The position numbers and the translations under genes were made by a program. A stretch of DNA of 64,000 nt from positions 23,838,481 to 23,902,480 of the forward strand of contig NC_083693.1 in the NCBI RefSeq assembly GCF_033118175.1. The letters are read 5' to 3'. Numbering within the stretch: position 1 is the stretch's first letter; each line of letters opens with the position of its first letter. Under the pieces are notes generated by a model. It had not been told where the DNA came from. It made no database searches and saw nothing but the letters and a program-made list of their open reading frames with translations. Source of the stretch: Dama dama. Its lineage: Eukaryota; Chordata; Mammalia; Artiodactyla; Cervidae. Positions 41,146-52,224 of this stretch are shown here, piece after piece.

Positions 41146-42192
41146 AATTGTTCTGATAGGTTACTCACTGTCTCAAATGAAAACTGCGCAATCTGTTCTT
41201 CCTGAATGCCCCCTTCCCTGCTTCCCTTTCCCCCAGTTTATCAGCCTCCCTCCTCCTCTTAACAATGCAGCTCAGAAACCCCCTTCACTAGGCTGCCTTC
41301 ACAGAGACCACCTTCCTCCAAGAGCAGGGTACAGTCATAGTGTCTAGCTCTAGCCCTTGTTCCCACAGGGCCAGGCCTGGAGAGTGCTTTCTCTGTGCTC
41401 CATGCTCCTAGGAAAGGCAGAGGAACGTCAGTAAGCAGAGTCCTTAATAATGTCACCTCTCATGAGCCCTCAAGAGCTCATAAGCAGAAAACATACTGTA
41501 ATGTAAGTGGGTGGTTTCCATTTACACCATCAGCTGGAATGGCAGCAGGTTATTTAGCTACAAAATGCAGCCATACTCTTCTCACGGAGATGAAACCCAG
41601 GGGAAATGGAGACAGAGGTGTCCTGTTTCTCTGACCCCCTTCCAGAACTGACTTTCCTTCTATGTGGACTCTGATAGCAGAGTTGGGTCAATATTAATTA
41701 TCCATTCTCAGCAAATGAATGAAAGGCCCTCGGTGTCCCACAATCACAGTGACCTGATTTCAGGGACACAAATTGGGATACAAGGTGTCCATGAGGGAAA
41801 CAGAATGGAACGTGGGAACTCGAGAACATCTTGGGGACTGTGGCCAAAGACAGAAACGCGGCCTCTGTGACCATCTCAGGGGCTGTAAAAGGCAGGCAGC
41901 AGCGCTCAGCCACCTCTGAGGACAGCCGAGCCTTCACCTTGGAGAAACTTCCTCCTCCTCAACTTGATCTGCAAGGGCTTCTTTATCCCAGCAGCCACGG
42001 AAATAGCCTGTACAGTCTCATACCAGCACTACCTACATTCCTCTCTATCTGCAGAAAAGGACATAGGAAGAGGAACAGTGCCAGGGAAAAGGTCCAAAAT
42101 TAAACAGTCATCGCAATGTCATCAGACCCCTCGGGGGTTTCTACCCTCCAGCCCAGAGTTGTCTGAAAGAACCTGCTGCCATAGAAGAAATG
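41146..42192. other. Unassigned stretch, possible L2 at its start
   Basis: 41190-41400 has L2-like text ('aacccccttcactaggctgc') but too weak to call. The rest is unique-looking with no supported gene. Confidence 0.35.
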
Positions 42193-42263
42193 TTCAATAG
42201 CCTACACATTCCAAAACGGGAGCCAGGAGCCATGTGTGGCTCTTGTGTCTTGAAATTCAGCTG

Positions 42264-42390
42264 GTGGGACTTCCCTGTTGGTTCCAAGGTTAAGACTCCG
42301 CACTCCTGATGCAGCGGGCACAGGTGTGATCCCTGGTGGGAGGAACTAAGATCCTGCATGTCCCATGGTGTAGCCAAAAAATAAGAAATC
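42264..42390 (+). mobile_element. CHR-type SINE nested in hAT
   Basis: 'gtgggacttccctgttggtt', 'gcagcgggcacaggtgtgat', 'gtgtagccaaaaaataagaa'. Short-tailed form. Confidence 0.9.
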
Positions 42391-42460
42391 CAGCCAGTGC
42401 AACTGAACAATCGCATCTTTAATTTTAGTTGGCTTGAATTCATTTAAATAGCCACATGTG

Positions 42461-42675
42461 GGGCCTTCCCTGGTGGTCCAGTGGCTAACTGAGACTCCGC
42501 ACTCCCAATGCAGGGGACCTGGGTTCGATCCCTCATCAGGGAACTAGATCCCACATGCCACAACTAAGAGTTCCCATGGCAACTATAAGCTCCCACTCGT
42601 CATAGCAAGGACTGAAGATCCTGCGTGCTGCCACCAAGACCCAGAGCAGCCAAATAAATAAAGATACATATTAAA
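42461..42675 (+). mobile_element. CHR-type SINE nested in hAT
   Basis: 'ggccttccctggtggtccag', 'gggttcgatccctcatcagg', 'gacccagagcagccaaataa'. Same orientation as the copy 70 bases upstream. Confidence 0.9.
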
Positions 42676-42854
42676 AAATACTTTGGACAGAAATAAAAAC
42701 GAAAAAGATAAATCGCCCTGTGTAGCTAGTGGCTGCCATATTGGACAGTGCAGGTGCAGGCCATGTTTAGAAAAAAATCGACTACGGCTTAAACCTAGAA
42801 GCCAGGTAAAAATTGGGAGATTGGGCTTGTGCAGACATTCTGCCCTCCACTTAG

Positions 42855-43020
42855 TAATGCACTGAGCACTTACCACCTGCTAGGAATGGTGCATTTTCAT
42901 GTCACTTCCATCAGCATCGCAACATTGCGATTAAGAGAAACGGTATCATTGCTCCCCGTGCATCACAGGGGAAACTGAGTCGCAGAGCTCAGGAGCAATA
43001 GAGAGCCAGGATGGAGTGCT
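42855..43020 (-). mobile_element. MIR SINE
   Basis: Antisense MIR: 'tgcactgagcacttaccacc', 'ggggaaactgagtcgcagag', 'gccaggatggagtgctggcg'. Confidence 0.75.
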
Positions 43021-43084
43021 GGCGGTGTGATCCCTCGGCCACCTGCATCCCAAGCTCCGGGGCTTGCTAAGTAGCAGGGCTTTA

Positions 43085-43170
43085 TTCTCTCCATCCAGAC
43101 CTGTGAAAACTTTAATAATGAGCCTTATATTCCCAATTAGCATATGTTCCCAAGGCTAATTGTGGTGGGA
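43085..43170. other. Candidate conserved noncoding block
   Basis: Three TAAT-type cores in 85 bases: 'ctttaataatgagcc', 'cccaattagcatatg', 'aggctaattgtgg'. CpG-poor and repeat-free. Regulatory role is inferred only. Confidence 0.25.
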
Positions 43171-44361
43171 CGTCCCTGAAACAGTTAGAAGGTTCTGAAA
43201 TAACCCATGGAGGCCGGTTAAACAACAGATCCTGCCAACAAGAAGCATGAAAGCTCCTAAAAGGCAGGCTAGGTACAGGCACTGACCACCGTTCAGTAAC
43301 ACACCCCGTGCACCATCACGAGAAACACTCCCTTGGCACCACCAGGAAGGGAGTGACAAGCCCTCTCTCTCTCCCCCAAAATCACCAGCAAACCCCCAAA
43401 TCACCCTTCCTTCACCCCTAGACTTGAGACTGAATTAACATTCAGGAGAGAGGAGGCTAAGGCTTACCCACATCTCACATATTTGACTTAACAATCCAGC
43501 TGGTTGAAGAGATTCCATTCTCATAACTAATAAGAGTGGGCTCATGTGACGGTAAGGGCTACTATGTGGCAAGAATGACCTTTGCCCTCATTGGCCTCAC
43601 CTCTCCCCTGCCCCCAACCCAGGACCTGTTTTGTTTTGTTTTGTTTTTTAATGTTCTCAGGTCTCTGATCACTCAATGGATCAGAGTTGATAACCACATT
43701 GACAAAAAGTTTATTACATTGCCTTTTCTTCTCCTAACTAGTGAGACCACTTCTCTCCCTCAAAGATGCAAGACTTAGACCCTTAATATTCCTTATTTAA
43801 TAAAAGCACCTGAATCAGGAAATTCCCCGGGGATGCCAACGTGCTAGAGAACACCCCCCGCTGAGAGAGCTCTCATTCAAAGCTCAAGGCATCACCAGGA
43901 AAAGGTGAAGTTATCATCATAGTCTTGGACAGAGCCATAAGGTACAGAATTATAAAAGTCGTGGCTGAGAAAAACTAGGCTCAACACTGGAAAGAAGTTC
44001 AACCAGGAAAAAGAAAGGAAATAAAGAAACCTACGATACAGCAATGAAGCTGATCGATGCTTGTCAACCTCATGCCTCTGGCTGGTTTCAAAATGTTATA
44101 CTACAAATAAAAAAGAAAAGCTGTAGGTCTGCAATGTGGCAAGTGTTGTTAATTCGTTCAGGATAGCTTTCCAAAGAGATCTCCCTGGGTTCTTGTTTTT
44201 ACTATAGTGAGAGTCTGATAACTACAAAACCTGGAGTTACTATGTCAGGGAATATTGCAGATGTCTTAAAAAGAAGTAGTTTGTCAAAGAAATAGTACGG
44301 GGTGCCGATTTGACCATTTTAAAGCCAATAAGACAGGAAGTATTTATATGAAGAAGTATAT
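43171..44361. other. Unassigned stretch
   Basis: Contains a (GTTTT)n-like patch at 43630-43648. No repeat family or gene recognised. Confidence 0.4.
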
Positions 44362-44550
44362 CTTCTTCCCTGTCCAGTGATTATGAATCCGCCTTGTAAT
44401 GCCAGGGATGCAGGTCAAATCCCTGGTCAGGAAACTAGGTTCTCACGTGCCACGGAGCAACTAAGCCTGAGCACAACTAGAGAGCCGGCACGCCTCAACT
44501 CAGACCCGAGGCAGCCAAAATAAATGAATATTAAAAAAAAAAAAAAAGCA
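44362..44550 (+). mobile_element. CHR-type SINE (diverged head)
   Basis: 'tatcttcttccctgtccagt', 'gtcaaatccctggtcaggaa', 'gagcaactaagcctgagcac', 'acccgaggcagccaaaataa' and an A-run at 44533-44548. Confidence 0.85.
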
Positions 44551-45174
44551 TTGAGAGAAGCAGCCCTTGATGCTCTCTGAGCTCCTGCACAACTTCTGTG
44601 TGTGAGACGAAGGCAAGGCCATTGATTACCCTGTCATTTTCCAGCAAGCAATCTTGACAAAGGAGAGAACTGCCCCTTACGACAGAGAACAGGCTTGCTT
44701 ACTGTCTGCTAGAAAAGCAGTGGATTCCTCAAATGCAGTGTTCCTCTCCTGGAATACAGCTCACCGCAGGAGCAGACATCTACCTATCCATCACGCCCTG
44801 CAAATCACCCCCGTGCTACTGACAAGACAAAAGGAACAGTGACGACATGCAGATTGTTGTACCAGGAGTAATAAATATTTCTCTCTGACCCATGCAGCTC
44901 ATGTCTTCTCAGCAGCCATGGAGTAACAACTGGCCAAGTTTTAGCTTCTAACATTATAACATTTAGACATTAATAAAAGCCAATTCTAGACTCAACAAGG
45001 AGCTCAAGGCAAAGTAGTGACCATTTGAAAAAGAAAGAAAGAAATCTAGGGACAGGGCACATGGGCAGGCAGACTATTAATTGCCCAGGGGTTATAACTT
45101 CCTTACTCATAAAAACCACAAATCCAGGCTCTTGCAATTCTAAAGCAAAGTGTGGTAAATGAGAGCACATATAA
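44551..45174. other. Unassigned stretch
   Basis: Nothing recognised; a GAAA run near 45033-45042. Confidence 0.4.
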
Positions 45175-45400
45175 AATCTGTGCTCTGCATTCAAGCTGCC
45201 AGATGCCAGCTCTGAGGCTTTGAGCAAGTCATCTAACGCACCTCCCCATGCCTCAGTTTCTTCATCTGTAGAATGGGGACAGCACCAGTGCATACTCCAG
45301 AGGATGACTATTATGAGAATTATTGAGTGAATTTGTGTTAAGCACTTAGAACAGGGCATAGCACAGAGTAAATGCCACAGGGGTATTTGCTGTTATTACC
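45175..45400 (+). mobile_element. MIR SINE, near full length
   Basis: Sense MIR: 'tgaggctttgagcaagtcat', 'cctcagtttcttcatctgta gaatgggg', 'gagaattattgagtgaattt', 'aagcacttagaacagggcat agcac'. Among the best preserved MIRs here. Confidence 0.9.
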
Positions 45401-45978
45401 ACCAGCTCTCAAAATTCAATGATTCTATGTCTCTATACAATGTTAATTATCCTAATTCTTCATCTAACACCATGTTCCTTTATTTAGAAGCCTATATTGT
45501 CAAGGAAAGTCAGGTGGAGGAAAATGTATATAATAGCTACCTTTTATTCAAGAAAAGGGAGATAATAATGTGTAAGTGCATTTGATAACATTTTTAATAC
45601 AGAAAAATAAAAACTCAAAACAAACAAACAAATAGCTATTGTAAAGGTGAGGGAAGGTTTAGATAGCAGTGACTGGTTTAGAAGCTAGGCTTCTCAGACT
45701 ATTCCTGTTTTGTAGATTTGTCTTTGAAATCATGTAGTTTACATAATTATAAAAACTTATGTGTTAAGAAGTAATCTATAAAAATCAAAAGCAACATGGG
45801 ATAAGTTTAACTGCTCATTGAATTAGAGTCCTAACCACACAGAGAAAAGCCAATGTCAATGATTTTTAAACATAGTAATATAACTATATACGCCAACAGG
45901 ACATGCTTTAAGGACAAAAAAAGCTAGACAAAAATCTGATTAGTGAAATTTTTATCATCATTGTAATATTATGATGTG
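45401..45978. other. Unassigned AT-rich stretch
   Basis: AT-rich; could be diverged L1 or HAL1, but no diagnostic block is clear. (CAAA)n patch near 45616-45632. Confidence 0.4.
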
Positions 45979-45987
45979 TAAGAAGTA

Positions 45988-46199
45988 GTTATGCACGTGT
46001 GCTCATGTCTAACTCTTTGTGACCCCATGGACTGTAGCCTGCCAGGCTCCTCTGTCCATGGAATTTTCCAGGCAAGAACAATGGAATGGGTTGCCATTTC
46101 CTTCTCCAGGGGATCTTCCTGACCTACGGATTGAACCAGTCTCCTGAGTCTCCTGCACTGGCAGGAGGATTCTTTAACAATGCACCACCTGGGAAGCTA
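45988..46199 (-). mobile_element. Bov-tA SINE with exact target duplication
   Basis: Antisense from 'gtgctcatgtctaactcttt' to 'acaatgcaccacctgggaag'. The 9-mer 'taagaagta' lies at 45979-45987 and 46200-46208. Confidence 0.95.
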
Positions 46200-46208
46200 T
46201 AAGAAGTA

Positions 46209-46245
46209 TGAGTGTGTGTCAGTGTGAGTGTGAGTGTGTTTGTGT
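46209..46245. repeat. Degenerate (GT)n
   Basis: 'tgagtgtgtgtcagtgtgag' followed by further GTGTGA units, between a SINE and the mariner fold-back. Confidence 0.8.
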
Positions 46246-46253
46246 ATTCTTAT

Positions 46254-46340
46254 ATTGGGTTAACCAAAATTTTTGTTTGGGTTTCCTATCAGATGTTACA
46301 GAAAAACCCAAAGGAACTTACTTTTTGGCTAAACCCATAT
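46254..46340. mobile_element. Mariner-type miniature element (fold-back)
   Basis: Left arm 'ttgggttaaccaaaattttt', right arm 'ggaacttactttttggctaa accca'. The most diverged of the four copies. Confidence 0.85.
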
Positions 46341-46409
46341 ATAGGGCCACAAAGGTGAAAATGGGTGTCTTGTTATTCATAAGGAGCCCTATTCCATCAC
46401 AATGGGTTT

Positions 46410-47090
46410 ATGTCAATGACTACTGATCCCACCAAAGGTGGGGCCAGAAGAACCAACCCAGTGATGTGTGATCAGAAGGTTGAAACTTTCAATCCCAATT
46501 AGAAGGCTGAAACTTTCAATCCCACCCCCTGATTTCTGGGGTGAAGAGAGGGTCTTGAGGCTGAATCAGTGACACTGGCAAATGATTTAGTCAATTATGT
46601 CTATGTAATGAAGCCTCCATCAAAGCCCCACAGGACAGCACTTTGGTCCCTTGTTTCAGAGAGCGCCTGAGTCTGGGAACCGCAAGGCTCCCTGTGCTGG
46701 GCCCCAAGCTCCTCTGTCAGACGTCGCCCTGGGCATGTCTTCACCTGGTTGCTGATGCATAGCCTTTAAGGTCCTCGTATAAAACACCAGTAATCTAGTG
46801 AGTAAATGATTATTTCTGAGCTCTGTGAGCCACTCCAGCAAACAAATGGAACCTAACCATAGGGTCATAGGAACCTATGATTTACATGCTTCAGTTAGAA
46901 GCCCAGGTAATAATCTGGACTTACAAATGACATCTGAAATGGAAGGAGGTTTTGCAGGACTGAGCCCTTTACCTAGCAACCTCACTCTATCCCCAGACAG
47001 ACAGGGTCAGGGGTGAGTTGATCTCGTGGACACCACAAAGCCTTGTGGGTGTGGGGAAGCCTCCACAGGAACACCTTACAACTAGGTCCA
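46410..47090 (+). mobile_element. Old ERV-type LTR (probable)
   Basis: 'ggctgaaactttcaatccca', 'tgtctatgtaatgaagcctc', 'ataaaacaccagtaatctag', 'gagctctgtgagccactcca', 'ggaacctatgatttacatgc' follow, in order, an old mammalian LTR pattern with R/U5-like text. Local near-duplicate 'gaaactttcaatccca' at 46483 and 46509. Family unnamed; no internal retroviral genes beside it. Confidence 0.5.
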
Positions 47091-47103
47091 AAAGGTTCCT
47101 GCT

Positions 47104-47365
47104 GCTGCTGCTAAGTCACTTCAGTCGTGTCCAACTCTGTGCGACCCCATAGACGGCAGCCCACCAGGCTCCTCTGTCCCTGGGATTCTCCAGGCAAGAA
47201 TGCTGGAGTGGGTTGCCACTTCCTTCTCCAATGCATGCATGCATGCTAAGTCACTTCAGTCATGTCTGACTTGTGCGACCCTATGGACAGCAGTCCACCA
47301 GGCTCCTCCATCCACTGGATTCTCTAGGCAAGAATACTGGAGTGGGTTGTCATTTCCCTCTCCAT
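47104..47365 (-). mobile_element. Bov-A2 dimer with exact target duplication
   Basis: Two Bov-A units in tandem: 'gctaagtcacttcagtcgtg' (unit 1) and 'gctaagtcacttcagtcatg' (unit 2), joined by 'aatgcatgcatgcat'. The 13-mer 'aaaggttcctgct' occurs at 47091-47103 and 47366-47378. Confidence 0.95.
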
Positions 47366-47403
47366 AAAGGTTCCTGCTTTTCTTATTGCAATACCATCTC
47401 AGG

Positions 47404-47615
47404 GCTTCCCTGGTGGGTCAGAAGGTAAAGAATCTGCCTAGAATGTGGGAGACCTGGGTTTGATCCCTAGGTCAGGAAGATCCCCTAGAGAAGGGAATAG
47501 CAACCCATTCCAGTATTTTTGTCTGGAGAATTCCATGGACAGAAAAGCCAGGAGGGCTACAGTCCAAGGGATCGCAAAGAGTCAGACAGGACTGAGCAAC
47601 TAACACTTTCACTTT
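47404..47615 (+). mobile_element. Bov-tA SINE with exact target duplication
   Basis: 'gcttccctggtgggtcagaa' to 'gcaactaacactttcacttt'. The 9-mer 'catctcagg' lies at 47395-47403 and 47616-47624. It lies 38 bases from the Bov-A2 and in the opposite orientation. Confidence 0.95.
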
Positions 47616-47624
47616 CATCTCAGG

Positions 47625-48005
47625 ATAATAAAATAGTTGAAATAAGGAACTTTCTTTTAATAGAAAATGAAGAAGGAATGCTAGAATTCGAATGTTACCA
47701 CAATTAAGACCACGATCAACTACGGCTGTCAACACCATAGTGAGGACCAGACAGTATGTCTTATAAAGGAAGTACACATCACCACTGAGAAATATTTTTG
47801 GCACCAAAAAATAAAAGAAATAATAATAATAACCTGAATCTGATCAGCCCTCTAGCTCTAACAATCAACTTATAAGAAATGTAAGTAGGAGATAGAAGAA
47901 GGTGTTAAAAAGAACCACCCAGACTGTACAAAACTGTAGGAGAAACGATACAGTTTCTTTATCTGGGAAGAGGAAAGAGAGAAAAACCTACAGACAAACA
48001 GACAC
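47625..48005. other. Unassigned A-rich stretch
   Basis: (AAT)n patch near 47819-47832. May belong to the L1M that follows. Confidence 0.4.
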
Positions 48006-48009
48006 TTAA

Positions 48010-48405
48010 GAGACAAGGCAACAAATTGCAAAGCACAGAGTTTTGAGGATCTGATTAAAACACTTTTATCTGAGAGGAGTGCAGAAGTTTGAACACTGAG
48101 TAGTATCTATTGATATTAAGCAACTGTTATTAATTCCTAAGGCATGACAATGATGTTGTGATTAGGTTTTTAGAGAGTTCTCATCTTTGAGAAATACTAG
48201 TTACCCAAAAATGATGCACACATCTGAAAATTTCTGAAACAATACACCTGAAATAATCAAGGAGAGAGGAGACTACGAGGCAACAGAGATGAAAGAAAGG
48301 TCACGTTTTTATAACGATCGGGCCATCGGCACGCAGGTTCATTCAACTATCCTTTCTCCTTTTGGATATGTCTCAAATTTCCCATGATAATAAAAAGAAA
48401 TTGGT
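48010..48405 (+). mobile_element. L1M 3' end (probable)
   Basis: 'gaacactgagtagtatctat tgatattaag', 'gatgttgtgattaggttttt', 'ggttcattcaactatccttt' and 'tttcccatgataataaaaag' follow the 3' UTR of older mammalian L1 families. Confidence 0.6.
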
Positions 48406-48417
48406 TATTCTACAAAA

Positions 48418-48620
48418 TTCGATTCTGGGGCCAGACACAAACAGTAGACATTATGTTCAAATCTTATCACGCACATATCAAAAGAGACGACTTTGGACAA
48501 GGTGCTTTATTCTGCGGAGCCTCAGTTTCCTATGCTGTAAAATGGTCATGAAAAGATAAAATGAGGAAACATAAGGGCAATGCTGAGCTCAAGGCCAGCA
48601 CAGGGTCTGCATTCTCCCAG
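48418..48620 (+). mobile_element. MIR SINE
   Basis: Sense MIR: 'gattctggggccagacacaa', 'gactttggacaaggtgcttt', 'cctcagtttcctatgctgta aaatggtcatg'. Confidence 0.8.
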
Positions 48621-48789
48621 TGGAGCTGCCCACCCCCCAACAGCTTTCTAAGGGCTCATCACCACCGCAGACAGCAAGCTGGGGATCCTAATCTTCCATC
48701 CTGACTTGAAATTAGAAAGTTTAATGCTAACAGATTATTTGCTTGATTATCTCCAACAGGAGTGAAATGATTTCTTAAAAGGACATGCC

Positions 48790-48906
48790 TGGGACTTCCC
48801 TGAAGGTCCAGTGATTAAGACTCCATGCTTCCAATGCAGGGGTTGCAGGTTCGATCCCTGATTCAGGAACTACGATCCCACATGCTGCTCAGGGCAGAAA
48901 AAAAAG
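48790..48906 (+). mobile_element. CHR-type SINE, short form
   Basis: 'tgggacttccctgaaggtcc', 'gcaggttcgatccctgattc', 'cacatgctgctcagggcaga' and a short A-run. Confidence 0.9.
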
Positions 48907-49474
48907 AACATGTTTTGTCTTTGGTGTGACGAATAACAACAATCTCTGCTATCTCCTTTCCCCTACACGCACACAAAGTGAGGGGCTCCCTCTTGGGCTA
49001 CGTCCATGATTCACAGGAAATCAACACCACCTCCCCAGCTGTAAACACTCCCAAGTTCTGAAACCGTTTCTCCCAGACATCCAGACTGCCAGCTCAGACA
49101 TCTCCTTCCTTTCTGAGCCTGGGCAAGAGGCTCTGCCATGTTATTTTCTTGCCTGGATAGTGCATCACATCAGGGAACAGCATCTGACACGTCAGACGAG
49201 GAGTTTACACAAGTTCTTGCTTTAACAAGCTTTTGAACACGGTTTCTTTTCTGTAATAGCGGCCATGGTTTGGCCTGTGTTTCTGCAAGGCACCGCGTCA
49301 CTACTTATGCTTGTAAAATATTCCTGAGCACATTTGGTCAACAGTTCACAACTCCACATAGACAAATGTGGTAGCGGGTTGCTATTAGCCTGGCGTTTCA
49401 TTCTGCCTTATCTTTTGAGCTCTAGCTTTGTGACAGTTGCTGATAAGAGTTTGCTGGGAACACTTTCATTGGAG
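48907..49474. other. Unassigned stretch
   Basis: Unique-looking sequence; no gene or repeat family recognised. Confidence 0.4.
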
Positions 49475-49670
49475 AAAGAACCACTGGGCTCAAATCCCCA
49501 CGCTGTCTCCTGTTGGACTGGTTATTCAATCTGTGTCGACTGCCTTCCATAAAATACAGACAATGAAATCTAACTCTAAAGATTGTTTTGGAAACCACAC
49601 CAGATAATAAACTAAAGACATGGTATATAGTCTCTGGTACACGGAAAGTGCATATAAACATCCACCAATG
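49475..49670 (+). mobile_element. MIR SINE
   Basis: Sense MIR: 'accactgggctcaaatcccc', 'ctaaagattgttttggaaac', 'atggtatatagtctctggta cacgg'. Confidence 0.7.
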
Positions 49671-49758
49671 TCTCCACTACTCCTACAGGCTGCTAGAGTA
49701 GTGGGTCTGATTCCTCCCGGGATCCCCCGTGCCCTGACTGACACATGGTAAGTTCTCC

Positions 49759-49963
49759 GGGGCTTCCCTGGTGTCTCAGACAATAAACAGCCTGCCTGCA
49801 ATGCAGGAGACCCAGGTTCAGTCCCTGGGTTGGGAAGATGCCAAGGAGGAGGGGATGGCTACCCAGTCCAGTATTCTTGCCTGGAGAATCCCATGGACAG
49901 AGGAACCTGGTGGGCTCCATGGGGTCGCAAAGAATTGGACACAACTGACAGACTAACACTTTC
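49759..49963 (+). mobile_element. Bov-tA SINE
   Basis: 'ggggcttccctggtgtctca' to 'cagactaacactttc'. Flanks 'aagttctcc' and 'aagttccc' suggest a target duplication with one indel. Part of the 'gggctacagtc' block is missing. Confidence 0.95.
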
Positions 49964-50421
49964 AAGTTCCCAGTCAGTGTTTGTTAAATCAATGAGTGAA
50001 TGGATAAAATGTAGACAGTTGGATTTAACCTGCCTCTACTTGTGAAAAAGGGTCAAATTATTTTTAGTATCTCAAAAATTACAGTACTATTATTTCAAAC
50101 AACCACACTATATTAATACATACAAGCATATTATCATCCTTCACTGGGCATGTAAGAAACTTCAGATAAATTCCATGCAGATGCCCTGGAACTTCTGTAA
50201 CAAAGGCTCCAGAAAATTCTCTCCAGATTCCTAAGAATTCAGAATGTGCTTTGGAGCAGTAGCACCATGGAAAGAATTTGGAGACATATCAGATTGGGAG
50301 CAGCAAGACACATCGGGGGTAGACACAAGTGTCTGCTTGAGAGGGGCTGAGAACCTGGTCTGGAGCAGGGAATGCAGAGGGAACTGGGAGCCAGACACGA
50401 GGGATCTCCAGGAGTCGTGAC
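49964..50421. other. Unassigned stretch
   Basis: AT-rich then mixed; nothing recognised. Confidence 0.4.
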
Positions 50422-50431
50422 CAGTAAGAGG

Positions 50432-50646
50432 CAAAAGTGAAAGTGTCAGCTGCTCTGTCATGGCTGACTCTTTGCAACCCCATGGACTGTAACCCACCAG
50501 GTCCTCTGTCATGGGATTCTCCAGGCAAGAATACTGGAGTGGGCTGCCATTCCCTCCCCCAGAAGATCTTCCCAACCCAGGGATCGAACCTGGGGCTCCC
50601 ACATTGCAGGCAGATTCTTTACTGTGTGAGCCCCCAGGAAAGTCCC
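50432..50646 (-). mobile_element. Bov-tA SINE, first of a pair
   Basis: Antisense from 'ctgtcatggctgactctttg' to 'gtgagcccccaggaaagtcc cc'. Flanks 'cagtaagagg' (50422-50431) and 'cagtatgagg' (50647-50656) match in nine of ten bases. Confidence 0.95.
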
Positions 50647-50656
50647 CAGTATGAGG

Positions 50657-50779
50657 TGAGTGAAAGTCACTCAATCGTGTCCAACTCTTTGCGATCCCAT
50701 GGACTCAGCCTGTCAGGCTCCTCTCCGCGGAATTCTCCAGGCCAGAATGCTGGAGTGGGTAGCTATTCTCTTCTCCAGG
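50657..50779 (-). mobile_element. Bov-A monomer, second of a pair
   Basis: 'gtcactcaatcgtgtccaac' to 'gctattctcttctccagg'. A third target-like copy 'agtgagagg' follows at 50780-50788. Confidence 0.9.
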
Positions 50780-50934
50780 AGTGAGAGGTGCTGGCTTTTA
50801 AATGTGTGTGTGTCGGGGAGGGGGGGCAGGGGAGAAGATGGTAGGTCAATGACAAAGCAAACTTGGGAGGAAATGAAGGAGTTGAATTCTGGACTTAAGC
50901 TGAGCTTGACACCCAAGTAAATGTCAGTTAACAA

Positions 50935-51425
50935 GCCAGAAATAGGTTGCACACAGATGTTCACAGCAGCATTATTCACAGTAGCATTATTCCACAGAAG
51001 TGGAAGCAGTCCAAACGTTCATCAGGGAATGAATGGCTAAACCAAATGTGGGAATATGCATACAAAGGGATATGATTCAGCTTTTAAAGAGGAAATTCTG
51101 ACACCTGTTACAACATGGATGCACCTTGAGGACATAAGACAAAGTGAACAGAGAGACAAATACCCTATGATTCCACGTACATGAGCTAACCAATAGTCAA
51201 ACCTATAAAGACATAAGTAGCAGGGTGGCTGTCAGAGGCTGGGAGTTGTTTAGTGGATACTGGGTTTCAGTTTTTCAAGATCATGAAGTTTCAGAGCTCT
51301 GATGCACAATAATGTGAGTATGCTTAACACTACTGAACAGCACATTTGAAAATGGTTACCTTGTCAATTTTATGTCCTGACTTTTTTTAACCACAATTAA
51401 AACTTTTAATTAAAAAGAAAAAAGC
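50935..51425 (+). mobile_element. L1 LINE 3' end
   Basis: 'gttcacagcagcattattca', 'gaagcagtccaaacgttcat', 'caacatggatgcaccttgag', 'aagtagcagggtggctgtca', 'aatggttaccttgtcaattt' and an A-rich tail. Confidence 0.85.
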
Positions 51426-51678
51426 TAGAAATATGGATCCAGAGTCATGAATGGGAAGAGTTCACTTGCCCAAATTTCCAACTCCATTCCTGATTGATTC
51501 GGAGGTTGAACACTTAGTCACTCACACCTGATTTCTGCCCCCTGAACCCTCTCTACTCCCCCATGTAGACCAGTAAAAAAAGGGGTCACTTGTCCACAGG
51601 CCACGAACAAGACCTTAGTAAAGTGTGGCTTGAAGACCTCACTTCATCGCACTTTGCAGATACTGGTTCCTGCATTTT

Positions 51679-51939
51679 AAAATATGTATTTATTTGGCTG
51701 TGCCGGGTCTTAGGTGCAGCACTCAGGACCTTTTTTTTTTTTTTGCCGTGTCAGGCACGATCCTTCACTGTGGCACATGGACTCTCGAGTTGTGGCTCTC
51801 AGGCTCAGTAGTTGCGGCATGTGAGCCTAGTCGCCCCTCAGCGTGTAGGATTTTAGTTCCCCAAACAGGGATTAAACTCATGTTCCCTGCACTGCAAGGC
51901 AGATTCTTAACCACTGGACTACCCGGGAAATTCCAATAT
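51679..51939 (-). mobile_element. CHR-type SINE nested in Tigger1-like element
   Basis: Antisense CHR: 'tatttggctgtgccgggtct', T-run, 'ttgtggctctcaggctcagt', 'accactggactacccgggaa'. Target duplication 'tgcatttt' at 51671-51678 and 51940-51947. Confidence 0.9.
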
Positions 51940-52224
51940 TGCATTTTTCACAAATTCACGGCAGCAACCCTGCATCAAGCAAGCCTATAGGAACCATTTT
52001 TCCAACATCATTTGCTCACTTTGTGTCTCTGCTGTGTTTGATAATTCCTGCAAAATTTCAAACCCTTCACCAGCAAAAAGATTACAACTAAACTGCAGGC
52101 TCAAAGGATGGTTAGCATTTTTCAGCAATAAAATATTTTTTAATTAAGGTATACACATTGGTTTTTTAAGACATAATGCTACTGCAAACTTAATAATTGA
52201 GTACAATATAGTATAGTATAAACA

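Larger units (their letters stand above)
42193..42765. mobile_element. hAT-type MER element split twice
   Basis: Three collinear pieces: 42193-42263 ('gagccatgtgtggctcttgt'), 42391-42460 ('catttaaatagccacatgtg g') and about 42705-42765 ('gtagctagtggctgccatat tggacagtg'). Together they fit a palindromic Charlie-group element whose arms read CCACATGTGGCTA and end at TTGGACAGCGC. Two CHR SINEs fill the gaps. Confidence 0.65.

Noticed and set aside
41190..41400. L2 3' fragment
   Set aside because: Pyrimidine-rich text resembles L2 but no diagnostic block of 15 or more bases is convincing.
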